DNA from: an uncultured Burkholderiales bacterium
Lineage (GTDB): Bacteria > Pseudomonadota > Gammaproteobacteria > Burkholderiales > Burkholderiaceae_C
Assembly: GCA_903832625.1 (NCBI GenBank)
Contig: CAILCI010000065.1
Span: 1-64,000, forward strand
Direction: 5' to 3'
DNA: 64,000 bases
Shown here: piece by piece, positions 38,227 to 48,521 of the stretch
How positions within the stretch are numbered: the stretch's first letter is position 1
Layout: each line of letters opens with the position of its first letter
Position numbers and translations under genes: made by a program
The notes under the pieces: model-generated
Databases searched by the model: none
What the model saw: the letters and a program-made list of their open reading frames with translations, nothing else
What the model was told of the DNA's origin: nothing

Positions 38227-39495
38227 TCAAGCGCTGTGAGCAAAGCGCTTTTGAATGTAGTTTTCAACAATGGCGTGGAATTCTTGCGCAATGTTGTCGC
38301 CGCGCAGCGTCATGGCTTTTTGGCCGTCGATGAAGACGGGCGCAGCAGGCACTTCGCCGCTGCCGGGCAGGCTGATGCCGATGTCAGCATGTTTGCTCTC
38401 GCCCGGACCGTTCACGATGCAACCCATCACCGCCACTTTGAGGCCTTCAACGCCGGGGTATTGATGACGCCACACAGGCATTTGCTGGCGCAAATAGTCG
38501 TCAATCTCTTTGGCGAGTTCTTGAAACGTGGTGCTGGTGGTGCGGCCACAACCGGGGCAAGCCGTGACGCTGGGCACAAAGGCGCGCAAACCCAAGGCTT
38601 GCAAAATTTCAGAGGCAATCACCACCTCTTGGGTGCGCGCTTCGCCGGGTTGAGGGGTGAGCGAGACGCGAATCGTGTCGCCAATGCCTTCTTGCAACAA
38701 AATAGACAAGGCTGTGGCAGAGGCCACCGTACCGCGTGTGGCCATGCCCGCCTCGGTCAGCCCCAAGTGCAGCGCGTAGTTGCAGCGTTGCGATAACTCG
38801 CGATAAACGGCAATCAAATCTTGCACGCCACTGACCTTACAGCTGAGCAATATTTGCTCGGCAGGCAAGCCCAGAGTTTGGGCAAAACTGGCGGAATCCA
38901 AGGCCGAGGTGATGAGCGCCTCGTACATGACTTGCTTGGCATCAAAGGGCTGTGCGCGTTGGGCGTTGTCATCCATTAGCTTGGCGAGCAATTCTTGGTC
39001 TAGGCTGCCCCAGTTCACACCAATGCGCACCGCTTTGTTGTAGCGCACGGCCGCTTCCACCATTTGCGCAAATTGTTTGTCGTGCTTGTCACCTTTGCCC
39101 ACGTTGCCGGGGTTGATGCGGTATTTGGAGAGCGCCTTGGCGCACTCGGGAAAATCTGTCAACAAACGATGGCCGTTGAAATGAAAATCGCCAATCAGCG
39201 GCACATTCACACCCATGCGGTCGAGTTGCTCGCGGATATACGGCACAGCCTGCGCCGCTTCTGGCGTGTTGACCGTGATGCGCACCAATTCTGAGCCCGC
39301 CAGCGCGAGTTCTTTGACTTGAATCGCTGTGCCGACGGCGTCCACCGTGTCAGTGTTGGTCATGGACTGCACCCGCACGGGCGCGTCACCGCCCACGGTC
39401 ACCACATGATCGCCCCAACTCACGCGGGCTTGCAGGCTTTTTCTCGCCTTTGGATTTGATAAAGCAATGGGCGTGAGGCAAGAATCAACGGACAT
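38227..39495 (-). CDS. ispG: 4-hydroxy-3-methylbut-2-enyl-diphosphate synthase
   Basis: 422 residues. [4Fe-4S] enzyme of the MEP isoprenoid route. Cluster Cys are in TACPGCGRT and [11 protein letters not shown]-terminal TIM-barrel features include [12 protein letters not shown] and GVNWGSLD. The frame is open to 39699, but AGGAG sits 6 bases before the ATG at 39495 and immediately against the ATG at 39501, so 39495 is chosen. It overlaps the rodZ stop by 11 bp. Confidence 0.94.
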   Translation of the reverse strand: MSVDSCLTPIALSNPKARKSLQARVSWGDHVVTVGGDAPVRVQSMTNTDTVDAVGTAIQVKELALAGSELVRITVNTPEAAQAVPYIREQLDRMGVNVPLIGDFHFNGHRLLTDFPECAKALSKYRINPGNVGKGDKHDKQFAQMVEAAVRYNKAVRIGVNWGSLDQELLAKLMDDNAQRAQPFDAKQVMYEALITSALDSASFAQTLGLPAEQILLSCKVSGVQDLIAVYRELSQRCNYALHLGLTEAGMATRGTVASATALSILLQEGIGDTIRVSLTPQPGEARTQEVVIASEILQALGLRAFVPSVTACPGCGRTTSTTFQELAKEIDDYLRQQMPVWRHQYPGVEGLKVAVMGCIVNGPGESKHADIGISLPGSGEVPAAPVFIDGQKAMTLRGDNIAQEFHAIVENYIQKRFAHSA

Positions 39496-40126
39496 TGGCA
39501 TCTCCTGGTGTGCTGGCATCCGAGGCGCTGGGCAGGGCTTGAAGCAAGGTCGAATGCACGGGCGTGATGACCATTTGTCCTTGCACCAACTCGGGCTCTT
39601 GTTCTTGCGCCTCGGGACGAATTTGCGGTGTGCTGGGCTCCACCACAAGTGAGGATTCGTGCGAAGCCCACTGCCGCTGAATTTCTGGCCAAAGCGCAAT
39701 CAACACGGCCAACAACACAATCGCCAAGGCAGCCCAGCGCATGCCACTGAGTTTGTGCAAAAAACCTGGCCAAAACGGCTGCGTCGACAATGCGGGGCGG
39801 CGTATTGGCGAATTCAAGCCGCGCTCATCGCGAACTGCCAAACGCTGGGTATCAAACTGGGGCAGCAGTTGCAGCACAGGCGCCGGATCTTGATTGAGAT
39901 GGCGACACACCGCCAACGCCAGCGAACGCGCAAACACAGTGTCGGGCAAATCGTGCAACCGGTTGTCTTCCAGCGCTTTGAGTTTGCTTGACGGCACATG
40001 TAAATGCTTGGCCACCGTGTCTAACTCTAATCCCAAGGACTCACGGTAAAAACGCAACACCTCGCCCGCTGTTTGTTCTCGGGTGGGAGAGTTGATTTCG
40101 TTCAAATTGGTTTCTTCTTGCATCAT
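39485..40126 (-). CDS. rodZ: RodZ-like helix-turn-helix membrane protein, short form
   Basis: 213 residues. An N-terminal Xre-type helix-turn-helix (about 17-90, [24 protein letters not shown]) that in RodZ binds MreB, then a membrane helix (about 129-149, [17 protein letters not shown]). Only about 60 periplasmic residues follow; the beta-sheet C-terminal domain (DUF4115) of long RodZ proteins is missing. The reading frame ends cleanly in the ispG start. Neighbours pilW and ispG are the usual rodZ neighbours. Confidence 0.85.
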   Translation of the reverse strand: MMQEETNLNEINSPTREQTAGEVLRFYRESLGLELDTVAKHLHVPSSKLKALEDNRLHDLPDTVFARSLALAVCRHLNQDPAPVLQLLPQFDTQRLAVRDERGLNSPIRRPALSTQPFWPGFLHKLSGMRWAALAIVLLAVLIALWPEIQRQWASHESSLVVEPSTPQIRPEAQEQEPELVQGQMVITPVHSTLLQALPSASDASTPGDANVR

Positions 40127-40959
40127 GGTTGATCGAAGTTTTTTTGTGCCAACAAGCGCGCCTGAGCCGAGTCGGGAAATTTTCGCTGCAGCAGCGCGGA
40201 CAAGCTTTGCATTTCTGGCTCAAGAGCCAAGGCGCGAGCCAACCGAATTCCCAGCCACAGGCTTTGGGCAGAGGCGTTGGCGCTGGCGTTGAGGGGACTT
40301 AAAAAACCATGTGCGCGACGCGGGTTGCCTTCTTGAAAATCCAATGAAGCCAACTCATAAAGCGCCAACGGATTTTGCGCATCGTGTGCAAGCGCTTGAC
40401 CTAGGCTGTTGCGCGCCTGCACCAATTTGCCAGCGCGAATTTGACACAGACCCAGCGCCATCCAAGTTTTGCCAGCTTGTGCATAACCAGGTTGACTCAA
40501 GGCGCGGGCAAACTGGGTTTGGGCTTGTTCAAAGCGGTTTTGTTGACACAAAAACCAGGCATAGTTGTGCTGCACATCGGCTAACTCTGCAGGACGCGAA
40601 GGCAAACTGCTTGCCAGCTTAAGCGCCTGCTCAAAACTTTGCTCGGCCAATTCAGGGGCTTGGGCACGCTGATGAATCAAGCCCAGCAAACTGTAGGCCT
40701 GCGCATAGCTGGGGTCAATCAACAAAGCGGCGCGCACCTCTTGCTGCGCCACTTCGTTTTGTTCTTGCTCAAAATAAACGCTTGCCAAGGCCAATCGTTT
40801 GGAGGCCCTGTTACGTTGCTCATCTGGATCGGCTTGCGTCAAGCTGTTGATGCGTTGGCTTTGGGTGCTGTCACAACCCAAAAAGCCAAACACGCTCACA
40901 CACAGAGCCAACAAAACATACCAAGGTCGAAACAAGCGGATTGAAAAACTCAGCATCAC
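40123..40959 (-). CDS. pilW: Type IV pilus biogenesis lipoprotein PilW/PilF
   Basis: 278 residues. Lipoprotein signal with lipobox FLGC (Cys29) and at least four TPR helices pairs (e.g. [32 protein letters not shown]). It helps assemble the PilQ secretin. It overlaps rlmN upstream and rodZ downstream by ATGA junctions, the usual order in beta- and gammaproteobacteria. No other pilus genes are in the window. Confidence 0.9.
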   Translation of the reverse strand: MMLSFSIRLFRPWYVLLALCVSVFGFLGCDSTQSQRINSLTQADPDEQRNRASKRLALASVYFEQEQNEVAQQEVRAALLIDPSYAQAYSLLGLIHQRAQAPELAEQSFEQALKLASSLPSRPAELADVQHNYAWFLCQQNRFEQAQTQFARALSQPGYAQAGKTWMALGLCQIRAGKLVQARNSLGQALAHDAQNPLALYELASLDFQEGNPRRAHGFLSPLNASANASAQSLWLGIRLARALALEPEMQSLSALLQRKFPDSAQARLLAQKNFDQP

Positions 40960-42068
40960 AACACCTGAGTTAAGGGAATCACCCGCTGCTTGGCGATGCG
41001 CGACTGCACATCGGTGCGGTCTTTCACATCGCCCGCCAATTGGCCGCAGGCCGCGTCGATGTCGTCGCCACGGGTTTTGCGCACCGTGGTGACAATGCCT
41101 GCCGACACCAAGACTTCGGCAAAGGCTTTGACTGCGGCATTGCTAGAGCGCGTCAAACCAGAGGCCGGAAATGGGTTGAAGGGAATCAGGTTGAATTTGC
41201 ACGACACACCGTGGCTTTTGACCAAGTCAATCAAGGCCAGCGCGTGTTCGGCTTGGTCGTTCACGCCGTCCAACATGCAGTACTCGAAGGTGATGAAGTC
41301 GCGTGGCGCATGTGCCAAATAACGGCGACAAGCTTGCATCAACTCTTGCAAAGGGTATTTGCGGTTGAGCGGCACCAAGTTGTCGCGCAAAGTATCAATC
41401 GGCGCGTGCAAAGAAACGGCCAAGGCCACAGGGCAGTCTTCGCCCAAGCGGTCCATCATGGGCACAACGCCCGAGGTGGACACCGTGACGCGGCGACGCG
41501 ACAAGCCATAGCCGTGATCGTCCAACATGGCACGCAAGGCGGGTACCAAGGCGCTGTAATTTTGCAGCGGCTCGCCCATGCCCATCATCACCACATTGGA
41601 GATGACGCGCTCTGTGGTCTTGAACTGCTGGCGCAGGGTGTGCTCGGCAAACCAGAGTTGCGACAGAATTTCACCCGTGCTGAGGTTACGGCTAAAGCCT
41701 TGGTGTCCAGTCGAACAAAAACGACAGCCCACCGCGCATCCGGCTTGGGAGGAAACGCACAAAGTGCCTCGGTCATCTTCGGGAATGAACACGGTTTCTA
41801 CCGCATTGCCCTCGCCCACATCGAACAACCACTTGATGGTGCCGTCGGCGGAATCGTGGCGGGAAATCGGGGTGAGTGCTTTGACTTCGGCGCAGGTCTT
41901 GAGCTTGTCGCGCAAGGACTTGGCCAAGTCAGTCATTTGCGCAAAGTCTTGCGCACCGCGTTGGTGAATCCAACGAAACAACTGCGTGGCGCGAAAACGC
42001 TTCTCGCCCAGTTGCTCACAAAAAACGGCCAAACCGTCAAGATCAAAATCGAGCAGGTTGGCCGTCAT
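40956..42068 (-). CDS. rlmN: Dual-specificity rRNA/tRNA methyltransferase RlmN
   Basis: 370 residues. Radical SAM enzyme making m2A2503 in 23S rRNA and m2A37 in some tRNAs. The cluster motif [11 protein letters not shown] is at about 110-120, with GMGEPLQNY (SAM-binding) and a C-terminal region with the catalytic Cys in [14 protein letters not shown]. It is 44 bp after ndk. Confidence 0.97.
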   Translation of the reverse strand: MTANLLDFDLDGLAVFCEQLGEKRFRATQLFRWIHQRGAQDFAQMTDLAKSLRDKLKTCAEVKALTPISRHDSADGTIKWLFDVGEGNAVETVFIPEDDRGTLCVSSQAGCAVGCRFCSTGHQGFSRNLSTGEILSQLWFAEHTLRQQFKTTERVISNVVMMGMGEPLQNYSALVPALRAMLDDHGYGLSRRRVTVSTSGVVPMMDRLGEDCPVALAVSLHAPIDTLRDNLVPLNRKYPLQELMQACRRYLAHAPRDFITFEYCMLDGVNDQAEHALALIDLVKSHGVSCKFNLIPFNPFPASGLTRSSNAAVKAFAEVLVSAGIVTTVRKTRGDDIDAACGQLAGDVKDRTDVQSRIAKQRVIPLTQVL

Positions 42069-42112
42069 GTCTTTGCTAGTGGCCGAAACTGTGACCAGCT
42101 TCGGCGCGCCTT

Positions 42113-42538
42113 TTAGTGACCGAAAACGTTCATGCCAGCGAAGAAGAAGCCGATTTCAACGGCTGCTGTTTCGGCGGCGTCAGAACCGTGCACGGCGTTG
42201 GCGTCGATGCTGTCTGCAAAGTCAGCGCGGATGGTGCCGGGAGCGGCTTTTTTAGGATCGGTGGCGCCCATCAAGTCGCGGTTTTTCAAAATCGCGTTTT
42301 CGCCTTGCAACACTTGAATCATGACGGGGCCTGAGACCATGAAATCGACCAAGTCTTTGAAGAAAGGACGTTCTTTGTGCACTGCGTAGAACTGTTCGGC
42401 TTCGCCGCGTGAGAGGTGCGCCATGCGAGCAGCCACCACTTTGAGGCCAGCGGCTTCAAAACGTGCATAAATTTGACCGATCACGTTTTTAGCAACGGCG
42501 TCGGGTTTGATGATGGAGAGGGTACGTTCGATGGTCAT
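42113..42538 (-). CDS. ndk: Nucleoside diphosphate kinase
   Basis: 141 residues, full length. Transfers gamma phosphate between NTPs and NDPs through a phospho-His in the signature NAVHGSDA (His at about 117). Also shows [12 protein letters not shown] at the N-terminus. Its neighbour rlmN is typical. It lies about 100 bp after the rluB stop on the same strand. Confidence 0.97.
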   Translation of the reverse strand: MTIERTLSIIKPDAVAKNVIGQIYARFEAAGLKVVAARMAHLSRGEAEQFYAVHKERPFFKDLVDFMVSGPVMIQVLQGENAILKNRDLMGATDPKKAAPGTIRADFADSIDANAVHGSDAAETAAVEIGFFFAGMNVFGH

Positions 42539-42640
42539 GCTGGAGTTTTCCTGATAGACGAAATAAAACTTTTGTGCTGTTGAGCGCGAAGCCCGCTATT
42601 TTAACCGCTTTGCGTGGCACTTTGCTCAGAGCACAGCACT

Positions 42641-43864
42641 TCAGCGGGAAGGTTTGCGGCGATTGGCGCTGGAGGCAGATTTGAAGGTCTTAAAGCCCGC
42701 TTGCTTGCGCTCACGGTCGAGGGCAAAGCTGTCGGCTCCGATGTAACCCACCGAGGTGCGCAAAGGATCGGGCTGGCTGCCTTTTTGGGCTTGCGCCGCC
42801 GGATTGCCGCCGCGTTTGCGTGGGCTTTGCACCAAGCGCTCGGGGCCGCTAGAGAATTCCTCAGGACCGCGTGGAAAAGACGGGCGCGGCCCAGTGCTGT
42901 TGCCGCGACGGCGGCTTTTTGCGCGTTCCATGCGGTTTTCAGGCGAGGGGCCGCTTTGCGTGGGCGGCTGCATGCCCACAGCGTTCATCAAAGCGCGGAT
43001 ATCGCGCTCGCCCAACTCCACAAACGCGCCGCGTTTTAAGCCGCGCGGCAGCAGCATCGCACCGTAGCGGATACGGATCAAACGGCTCACCGCGTGACCC
43101 ACGGCCTCAAACATGCGGCGCACTTCGCGGTTGCGGCCTTCAGAGATGGTGACTTTGTACCAACAGTTGGAGCCTTCGCCACCACCGTCTTCGATGGCAC
43201 CAAACTGCGCCAAACCGTCTTCTAGCTCAATGCCTGCCAGCAGTTTTTCTTTGTCCTCTTTGCTCAGTTTGCCCAGCGAACGCACAGCGTATTCGCGCTC
43301 CAAACCAAAGCGGGGGTGCATCAATTGATTGGCCAATTCGCCCGAGCTGGTGAGCAACAACAAGCCTTCGGTGTTCAAGTCCAAGCGCCCGACCGACTGC
43401 CATTTGCCGTGATACAAGCGCGGTAAGCGACGAAACACGGTGGGTCGGTTTTGCGGGTCGTCATGCGTGACCACTTCACCCGCAGGCTTGTGATAGGCAA
43501 TGACACGCGGTGGCGGTGGCGCAATGCGCACTTTCAGCAGCTTGCCGTTGACACGAATTTGGTCGCCAAACTGAATGCGCTGGCCAACGTGCGCCGGTTC
43601 GTTGTTGACCGACACGCGGCCTTGCTCAATCAGTGCTTCCATTTCAAGACGCGAGCCCATGCCCGCTTGAGCCAGCACTTTGTGCAGCTTGGGCGATTCG
43701 GGCTGGGGCAACAACACGCGCTTGGTGGGCGGTGCGGCGTCTTCGCGGGTGGCTTCGAGGTCGAATTCACCCGAAACCACGTCGGCAAAGTCGATCACCG
43801 CCTCTGGTTCGTCGGCGGCGGGGATTTGCGGCGCTTGCGCGTCAGGGGTGTGGTCAGCTTGCAT
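42641..43864 (-). CDS. rluB: 23S rRNA pseudouridine-2605 synthase RluB
   Basis: 407 residues. N-terminal acidic extension (1-55), S4 RNA-binding domain (about 57-105, [21 protein letters not shown]), then the RsuA/RluB catalytic domain with [15 protein letters not shown] (catalytic Asp). The C-terminal ~110 residues are Arg/Gly/Pro/Ser-rich and probably bind RNA nonspecifically. The ATG at 43864 overlaps the scpB stop by 11 bp; the longer frame lies inside scpB. Confidence 0.92.
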   Translation of the reverse strand: MQADHTPDAQAPQIPAADEPEAVIDFADVVSGEFDLEATREDAAPPTKRVLLPQPESPKLHKVLAQAGMGSRLEMEALIEQGRVSVNNEPAHVGQRIQFGDQIRVNGKLLKVRIAPPPPRVIAYHKPAGEVVTHDDPQNRPTVFRRLPRLYHGKWQSVGRLDLNTEGLLLLTSSGELANQLMHPRFGLEREYAVRSLGKLSKEDKEKLLAGIELEDGLAQFGAIEDGGGEGSNCWYKVTISEGRNREVRRMFEAVGHAVSRLIRIRYGAMLLPRGLKRGAFVELGERDIRALMNAVGMQPPTQSGPSPENRMERAKSRRRGNSTGPRPSFPRGPEEFSSGPERLVQSPRKRGGNPAAQAQKGSQPDPLRTSVGYIGADSFALDRERKQAGFKTFKSASSANRRKPSR

Positions 43865-44483
43865 GTTCGGGGGCTTGTGGTGGAGGGGGCATCGACGCAT
43901 CTTCCAAGGCCATGCTGAGTTGGTTGATGTCGTCAGACTCGCCCAGCTTGGCAAAGGCATTGGCCTGTGCTTGTTCAGTGTCGTAAATCGGTAACTGGTC
44001 GAGCGAGGCAAGCCCCAAATCGTCCAAAAACTGACGCGTGGTGGCGTAGAGCGAGGGTCGGCCCACGGTTTCGCGGTGGCCAATGACCTCAACCCAACCC
44101 CGGTCTTCAAGTTGCTTGAGCACCAAGGAGTTGATGGTCACGCCACGGATGTCTTCCATGTCGCCGCGTGTGACGGGTTGGCGGTAGGCGATGATGGCCA
44201 AGGTTTCCATCACTGCGCGGCTGTATTTGGGCGGTTTCTCGGGGTTCAAGCGGTCTAAATACTCGCGCATCTGCGGGCGGCTTTGAAAACGCCAGCCCGT
44301 GGCGACTTGCACCAGTTCGACGCCACGCTGCGCCCAATCGAGCTGCATGTCTTCGAGCAGTGTTTTGATGGTGTCAGCACCCAACGCGTCTTGAAACAGC
44401 ACGCGCAAATCGCGTACCTGCAGGGGTTGGTGAGAACAAATCAATGCGGTCTCAAGGACACGCTTGGCATCCACGGTGTTCAT
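43854..44483 (-). CDS. scpB: Segregation and condensation protein B
   Basis: 209 residues with two winged-helix domains ([45 protein letters not shown]). Partner of Smc and ScpA in chromosome condensation; scpA is not in the window. The ATG at 44483 is preferred; a TTG at 44510 is in frame. Ends in an acidic Pro-rich tail. The scpB-rluB pairing is typical. Confidence 0.93.
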   Translation of the reverse strand: MNTVDAKRVLETALICSHQPLQVRDLRVLFQDALGADTIKTLLEDMQLDWAQRGVELVQVATGWRFQSRPQMREYLDRLNPEKPPKYSRAVMETLAIIAYRQPVTRGDMEDIRGVTINSLVLKQLEDRGWVEVIGHRETVGRPSLYATTRQFLDDLGLASLDQLPIYDTEQAQANAFAKLGESDDINQLSMALEDASMPPPPQAPEHAS

Positions 44484-44615
44484 CGTCTGAGTTTCCGGGG
44501 TAAGCCTCAAAGAGCTGAGGCAAGGTTAAGGGCAAGGCTTTGGAGCAGACAAGGCTGCTCGGCTGACTAAAGCGCGTACCAATGAGCCAAAGGCTCAAGG
44601 CTTTCACAAGCGAGC

Positions 44616-45659
44616 TTATATTGTAACTTGCGCCACAAGTGGCTCAGGAATCACAAGTTTGAGCCCCAATTGCACCAAAAGCGTCTGCATGTCAGCCGGT
44701 AACTCGGCCTCAAACTTGAGCGCTTGGTGCGTCACCGGATGCTCAAAGCTGAGCCGAAAAGCGTGCAAGGCTTGGCGCTCAATGCCCATTTGCATAGGCC
44801 CTGCGTACAAAGAGTCGCCCAACAACGGATGGCCAATGTGCGCCATGTGCACCCGAATTTGATGGGTTCTGCCGGTGTGCAAGGTGCAATGCACCAAACA
44901 AGCGGCTTCATTGGAGTCTAGGCTGGCAAAGCTGGTGTGAGCGGTTTTGCCCGGCACACGCTCCAAATCAACCACCGCCATGCGCAAGCGGTTGCGGGTG
45001 TCGCGGCCAATGCCCGCTTCAACTTCGCGGGTACGCGGGCCGTTCCACGCGCGGTAGGCCACGGCCAAGTATTCGCGGTGCACTTCTCGGTTGCCAATCA
45101 GACCGACCAACGCATCCATGCAAGTGCGGGTTTTGGCGACAACCATCAGACCGCTGGTGTCTTTGTCCAAACGATGCACGATACCTGCGCGGGGCAGCAT
45201 GACGGCTTTGTCATCCAAGGCCAACAAACCATTGAGCAAGGTACCGCTCCAGTTGCCAGGCGCAGGATGCACGACCAAACCCGCAGGTTTGTAGATCACC
45301 CGCAAGTGCTCGTCTTCGAACACTTGCGTGATGTCCATGACCTCGGGTTTGAAGGCTTGGCTTTGCGGTGTGGGCCGCAGGGTGACCAAAAACCGCTCCA
45401 TTGAACGCACCTTGGCCGACGCCTTTTGCATCACCTGCGGCTCTGGGCGCAAGATGGCGACCGCGCCCTCCTCTAGCAACTGCTTGGCATAGCTGCGCGA
45501 GAACTCTGGCAACAAGACGGCCAACGCTTTGTCGATGCGCTCGCCATGCAATTCGCTGGGAATATGAAACTCGCGTAACTCGACTTCTGAGTCGTCGACG
45601 ATGTCGATCTCATCGCTGGGGGAAGTTGAAGCCGATAGAATGGTTTGTTTTTCGTTCAA
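44616..45659 (-). CDS. rluD: 23S rRNA pseudouridine synthase RluD
   Basis: 347 residues. S4 domain (about 35-100, GERIDKALAVLLPEFSRSYAKQLLEEG) then the catalytic domain with HRLDKDTSGLMVVAKT (catalytic Asp) and RVHMAHIGHPLLGDSLY. It makes pseudouridines 1911/1915/1917 in helix 69. The start is TTG at 45659, only 14 bp from the divergent bamD start, so each promoter must overlap the other gene. Confidence 0.94.
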   Translation of the reverse strand: MNEKQTILSASTSPSDEIDIVDDSEVELREFHIPSELHGERIDKALAVLLPEFSRSYAKQLLEEGAVAILRPEPQVMQKASAKVRSMERFLVTLRPTPQSQAFKPEVMDITQVFEDEHLRVIYKPAGLVVHPAPGNWSGTLLNGLLALDDKAVMLPRAGIVHRLDKDTSGLMVVAKTRTCMDALVGLIGNREVHREYLAVAYRAWNGPRTREVEAGIGRDTRNRLRMAVVDLERVPGKTAHTSFASLDSNEAACLVHCTLHTGRTHQIRVHMAHIGHPLLGDSLYAGPMQMGIERQALHAFRLSFEHPVTHQALKFEAELPADMQTLLVQLGLKLVIPEPLVAQVTI

Positions 45660-45673
45660 GAAGGTCGCCTAAG

Positions 45674-46486
45674 GTGTCTAGCCCTCAATTATCCGCGCTA
45701 AGCAAACTTGCCATTGTTTTGACTGTTTCAGTACTTGCTGGCTGCGCCAACAGTACCTATGACTCGACAGCCAATTGGACTGTTGACAAGCTCTACTCTG
45801 AAGCCAAAGACGAGATGAACAATGGTGGCTACACCAAAGCCATTGGCTACTATGAAAAACTAGAAAACCGCGCCGCAGGCACACCGCTGGCGCAGCAAGC
45901 GCAAATCGACAAAGCGTGGGCGCAGTACAAGAATGCCGAGCCCATACAAGCCATTGCCACCTTGGATCGCTTCATCAAGCTCCATCCTGCCAGCTCAGCG
46001 CTGGACTATGCGCTCTACCTCAAGGGCATTATCAATTTCAACGACGATTTGGGGCTGATCTCCAGCCTCATCAGCCAAGATTTGGCCGAACGCGACCCCA
46101 AACAAGCCAAAGAATCATTTGAGGCGTTCAAAGAATTGGTCACACGGTTTCCAGATTCCAAGTACTCAGACGATGCCCGCCAGCGCATGGCTTACATCAA
46201 AAATTCGCTGGCGCGCTCTGATGTCTATGTGGCCAAGTTTTATTTCAACAAGGGCGCATATATAGCCGCGTCCAACCGGGCGCAAAACACCATCAAAGAG
46301 TACCGTGACTCTCCTGCCGTGGAAGAAGCCTTGTTTGTGCTCATGCAATGCTATGAAAAACTCGGGCTGGTGCAGCTCAAAGAAGACACCCAACGCATCT
46401 TAGAAAACACCTACCCAGGCAGCAAGTTCTTGCATCCACAGGCCAAAATTGAGATTGTCAAAAAGCCTTGGTGGAAAGTCTGGTAG
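45674..46486 (+). CDS. bamD: Outer-membrane assembly lipoprotein BamD
   Basis: 270 residues from a GTG at 45674, with AAGAAGG about 9 bases upstream. Lipobox VLAGCAN (Cys23), then five TPR-like helix pairs (SEAKDEMNNGGYTKAIGYYEKLE onward). Essential BAM subunit. The frame is open to 45401, but that region is rluD on the other strand. Divergent from rluD, as is common; its 3' end overlaps the convergent helicase gene by 29 bp. Confidence 0.94.
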   Translation: MSSPQLSALSKLAIVLTVSVLAGCANSTYDSTANWTVDKLYSEAKDEMNNGGYTKAIGYYEKLENRAAGTPLAQQAQIDKAWAQYKNAEPIQAIATLDRFIKLHPASSALDYALYLKGIINFNDDLGLISSLISQDLAERDPKQAKESFEAFKELVTRFPDSKYSDDARQRMAYIKNSLARSDVYVAKFYFNKGAYIAASNRAQNTIKEYRDSPAVEEALFVLMQCYEKLGLVQLKEDTQRILENTYPGSKFLHPQAKIEIVKKPWWKVW

Positions 46487-48521
46487 AGACCAAATTTTGC
46501 AAGGCGGCGTCCCAGTCTTGCAGGGTGTCGATGCGGCGCATATCGGGCATCGCGCCCAACAAACGTTTGCCGTAACCGGTTGAAACCAATCGGTTGTCAC
46601 AAATTGCCAACAAGCCTTGATCGCTTTCGCGGCGAATCAAGCGCCCCATGCCCTGCTTGAGTGAAACCACGGCCTCGGGCACAAAATAATCGTTGAAGGG
46701 GCTTTTGCCTTGGGTTTCGAGTCGTTTGCTGCGGGCTTCAACCACCGGGTCGTTGGGCACGGGAAATGGCAGCTTGTCGATGACCACCAATTGCAGTGCA
46801 TCGCCCGGCACATCAAAGCCTTCCCAAAAACTGGCAGAAGCCACCAACACGCAACCGCTGCTCACGGACTCTGCGCCTTCACGAAAACGTTGCATCAAAT
46901 GACGCTTGGGCCATTCGCCTTGCACCAAAACCTCAATGCCGCTGTCTTGTAGCGCGAGTTTCATGGCCTCACCAATGGCGCGCAAGGCACGCAAGGTGGT
47001 GGTGAGCACCAAGGTGCGCCCGCCCAAAATTCGAGTCGAATCAGCCGCCAGTTGTGCCACTTGCTGGCTGTGTGCTGGATCGCTGGGTTTGACCATGTTG
47101 CGCGGCACAAACACACCCGCTTGGTTGGGATAGTCAAACGGGCTGCTCACGCGCAACACTTGTGCAGACTCCAAGCCACATGGTTCTGTGAACCAGCTCA
47201 AGCGTGCATCGTCGCCCAACGTGGCGGAGGTGAATATCCAGCTTCTGGGTCGCTCGGCAATTGGCTGAGTTGTGTCGCTATGGTTTTCATCTCCGTGCGT
47301 GGCTTGCGCGACGGGTTCTTTCAACAAGCGTTGTTTGAAGGTGTTTGAAATGTCCAGCGGCGCTTGCATCAAGCGCATTTGCGAAGCACTCACATCGACC
47401 CAGCGCACGCTGCCTACTTCGCACGGTTGGGTGAAGCTGTCGAGTTGTTTGCCAATCAAATGCACGCGCTCAAACAAACGCGAGAAATCAGGCGCAATTT
47501 CGCTCACCGCATCCAATGCTTCCATGGCTTGGTCGCAGGCCAGTGCCAAATCTCGCAACACTTGCTCCCACGCGGCAGGGGCAATGCCCTCGGGTGCATC
47601 ATCGGTCCAGCGCAACTTGACGCCGCCAGCACGCTTGCCGCCCACCAAACGCAACTCGCGGCTGGCACGCTCAAAATCGGCACAAATTTTTTGCCAATCC
47701 ACTAAGCCGCGTGCGAGTTGCAAGCCCGTGGCCAGCATGTCGCGCGTCAAATCGAGCAATTGCGCGGTGCTGATTTGTTGCCCTAAAAACTGAACGCCTG
47801 TTTCATTGAGTTGGTGCGCTTCATCAAACACCGCCACACGCACCGTGGGCAGCAATTCGGCCATGCCGGATTCACGCACGGCCAAATCGGCAAAAAACAA
47901 ATGGTGGTTGATGACCACGACATCTGCACCCAATGCCTCACGTCGTGCTGCGTTGACCCAACAAGCCTTGAACTTAGGGCATTGAGAGCCCAAACAGTTT
48001 TCTCGGTTTGAGGTGATCAGCGGCAACATGGGCGAGCGCTCATCCAAGCCCGTCATCTCAGCCAAATCGCCACTGCGTGTGGACTGTGACCAAACCTCGA
48101 CCTTGGACAACAAATGCGCGATATGTCTGTCGCCAGCGCCTGCATCACGGCGCGCCATCTCCAGCCGATGGGTGCACAAATAACTGCCTCGCCCCTTGAG
48201 CAATGCCAAACGAATGGGCAGCTTCAAGCTCTGAACCAAGCGCGGCAAATCGCGTGCGAACAGTTGATCTTGCAAGGTTTTGGTGGCCGTGGAGATGAGC
48301 ACACGTTCGCCGCTGAGCAACGCTGGCACAAGATACGCAAAGGTTTTGCCCACGCCCGTGCCCGCCTCGACCACCAAACTGCCGCCGTTTGCAATGGTGT
48401 CGGCCACGGCCAGCGCCATTTGGGTTTGTCCGTCGCGGGGTTGGAATTGGTCGGTGGTTTGCGCCAACACGCCTGTGTCAGAGAAAACGTCGAGCACCGA
48501 CTCTCGCAGATTCACACTCAT
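46458..48521 (-). CDS. DinG/YoaA-type ATP-dependent DNA helicase
   Basis: 687 residues of superfamily 2, XPD/DinG group. Walker A EAGTGVGKT (about 52-60), DEAH box in VFDEAHQL, and four Cys for an iron-sulfur cluster (SYLCTH, then NRENCLGSQCPKFKACW). The C-terminal helicase domain has GSFWEGFDVPG-like SASFWEGFDVPG and GRLIRRESDQG. It probably acts in replication-linked DNA repair. Overlaps the small gene upstream by ATGA. Confidence 0.92.
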   Translation of the reverse strand: MSVNLRESVLDVFSDTGVLAQTTDQFQPRDGQTQMALAVADTIANGGSLVVEAGTGVGKTFAYLVPALLSGERVLISTATKTLQDQLFARDLPRLVQSLKLPIRLALLKGRGSYLCTHRLEMARRDAGAGDRHIAHLLSKVEVWSQSTRSGDLAEMTGLDERSPMLPLITSNRENCLGSQCPKFKACWVNAARREALGADVVVINHHLFFADLAVRESGMAELLPTVRVAVFDEAHQLNETGVQFLGQQISTAQLLDLTRDMLATGLQLARGLVDWQKICADFERASRELRLVGGKRAGGVKLRWTDDAPEGIAPAAWEQVLRDLALACDQAMEALDAVSEIAPDFSRLFERVHLIGKQLDSFTQPCEVGSVRWVDVSASQMRLMQAPLDISNTFKQRLLKEPVAQATHGDENHSDTTQPIAERPRSWIFTSATLGDDARLSWFTEPCGLESAQVLRVSSPFDYPNQAGVFVPRNMVKPSDPAHSQQVAQLAADSTRILGGRTLVLTTTLRALRAIGEAMKLALQDSGIEVLVQGEWPKRHLMQRFREGAESVSSGCVLVASASFWEGFDVPGDALQLVVIDKLPFPVPNDPVVEARSKRLETQGKSPFNDYFVPEAVVSLKQGMGRLIRRESDQGLLAICDNRLVSTGYGKRLLGAMPDMRRIDTLQDWDAALQNLVSTRLSTKAF

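Noticed and set aside
38227-39699. Long N-terminal form of ispG
   Set aside because: The extra residues are Arg/Cys/Pro-rich, lie inside rodZ, and AGGAG is correctly placed only for the start at 39495.
42641-44110. rluB frame extending into scpB
   Set aside because: The first 82 residues have no family resemblance and are antiphase to scpB; the ATG at 43864 overlaps the scpB stop in the usual coupled way.
44543-44598. Terminator between rluD and scpB
   Set aside because: Two small hairpins (6-bp and 5-bp stems) exist but neither is followed by a T-run on the transcribed strand.
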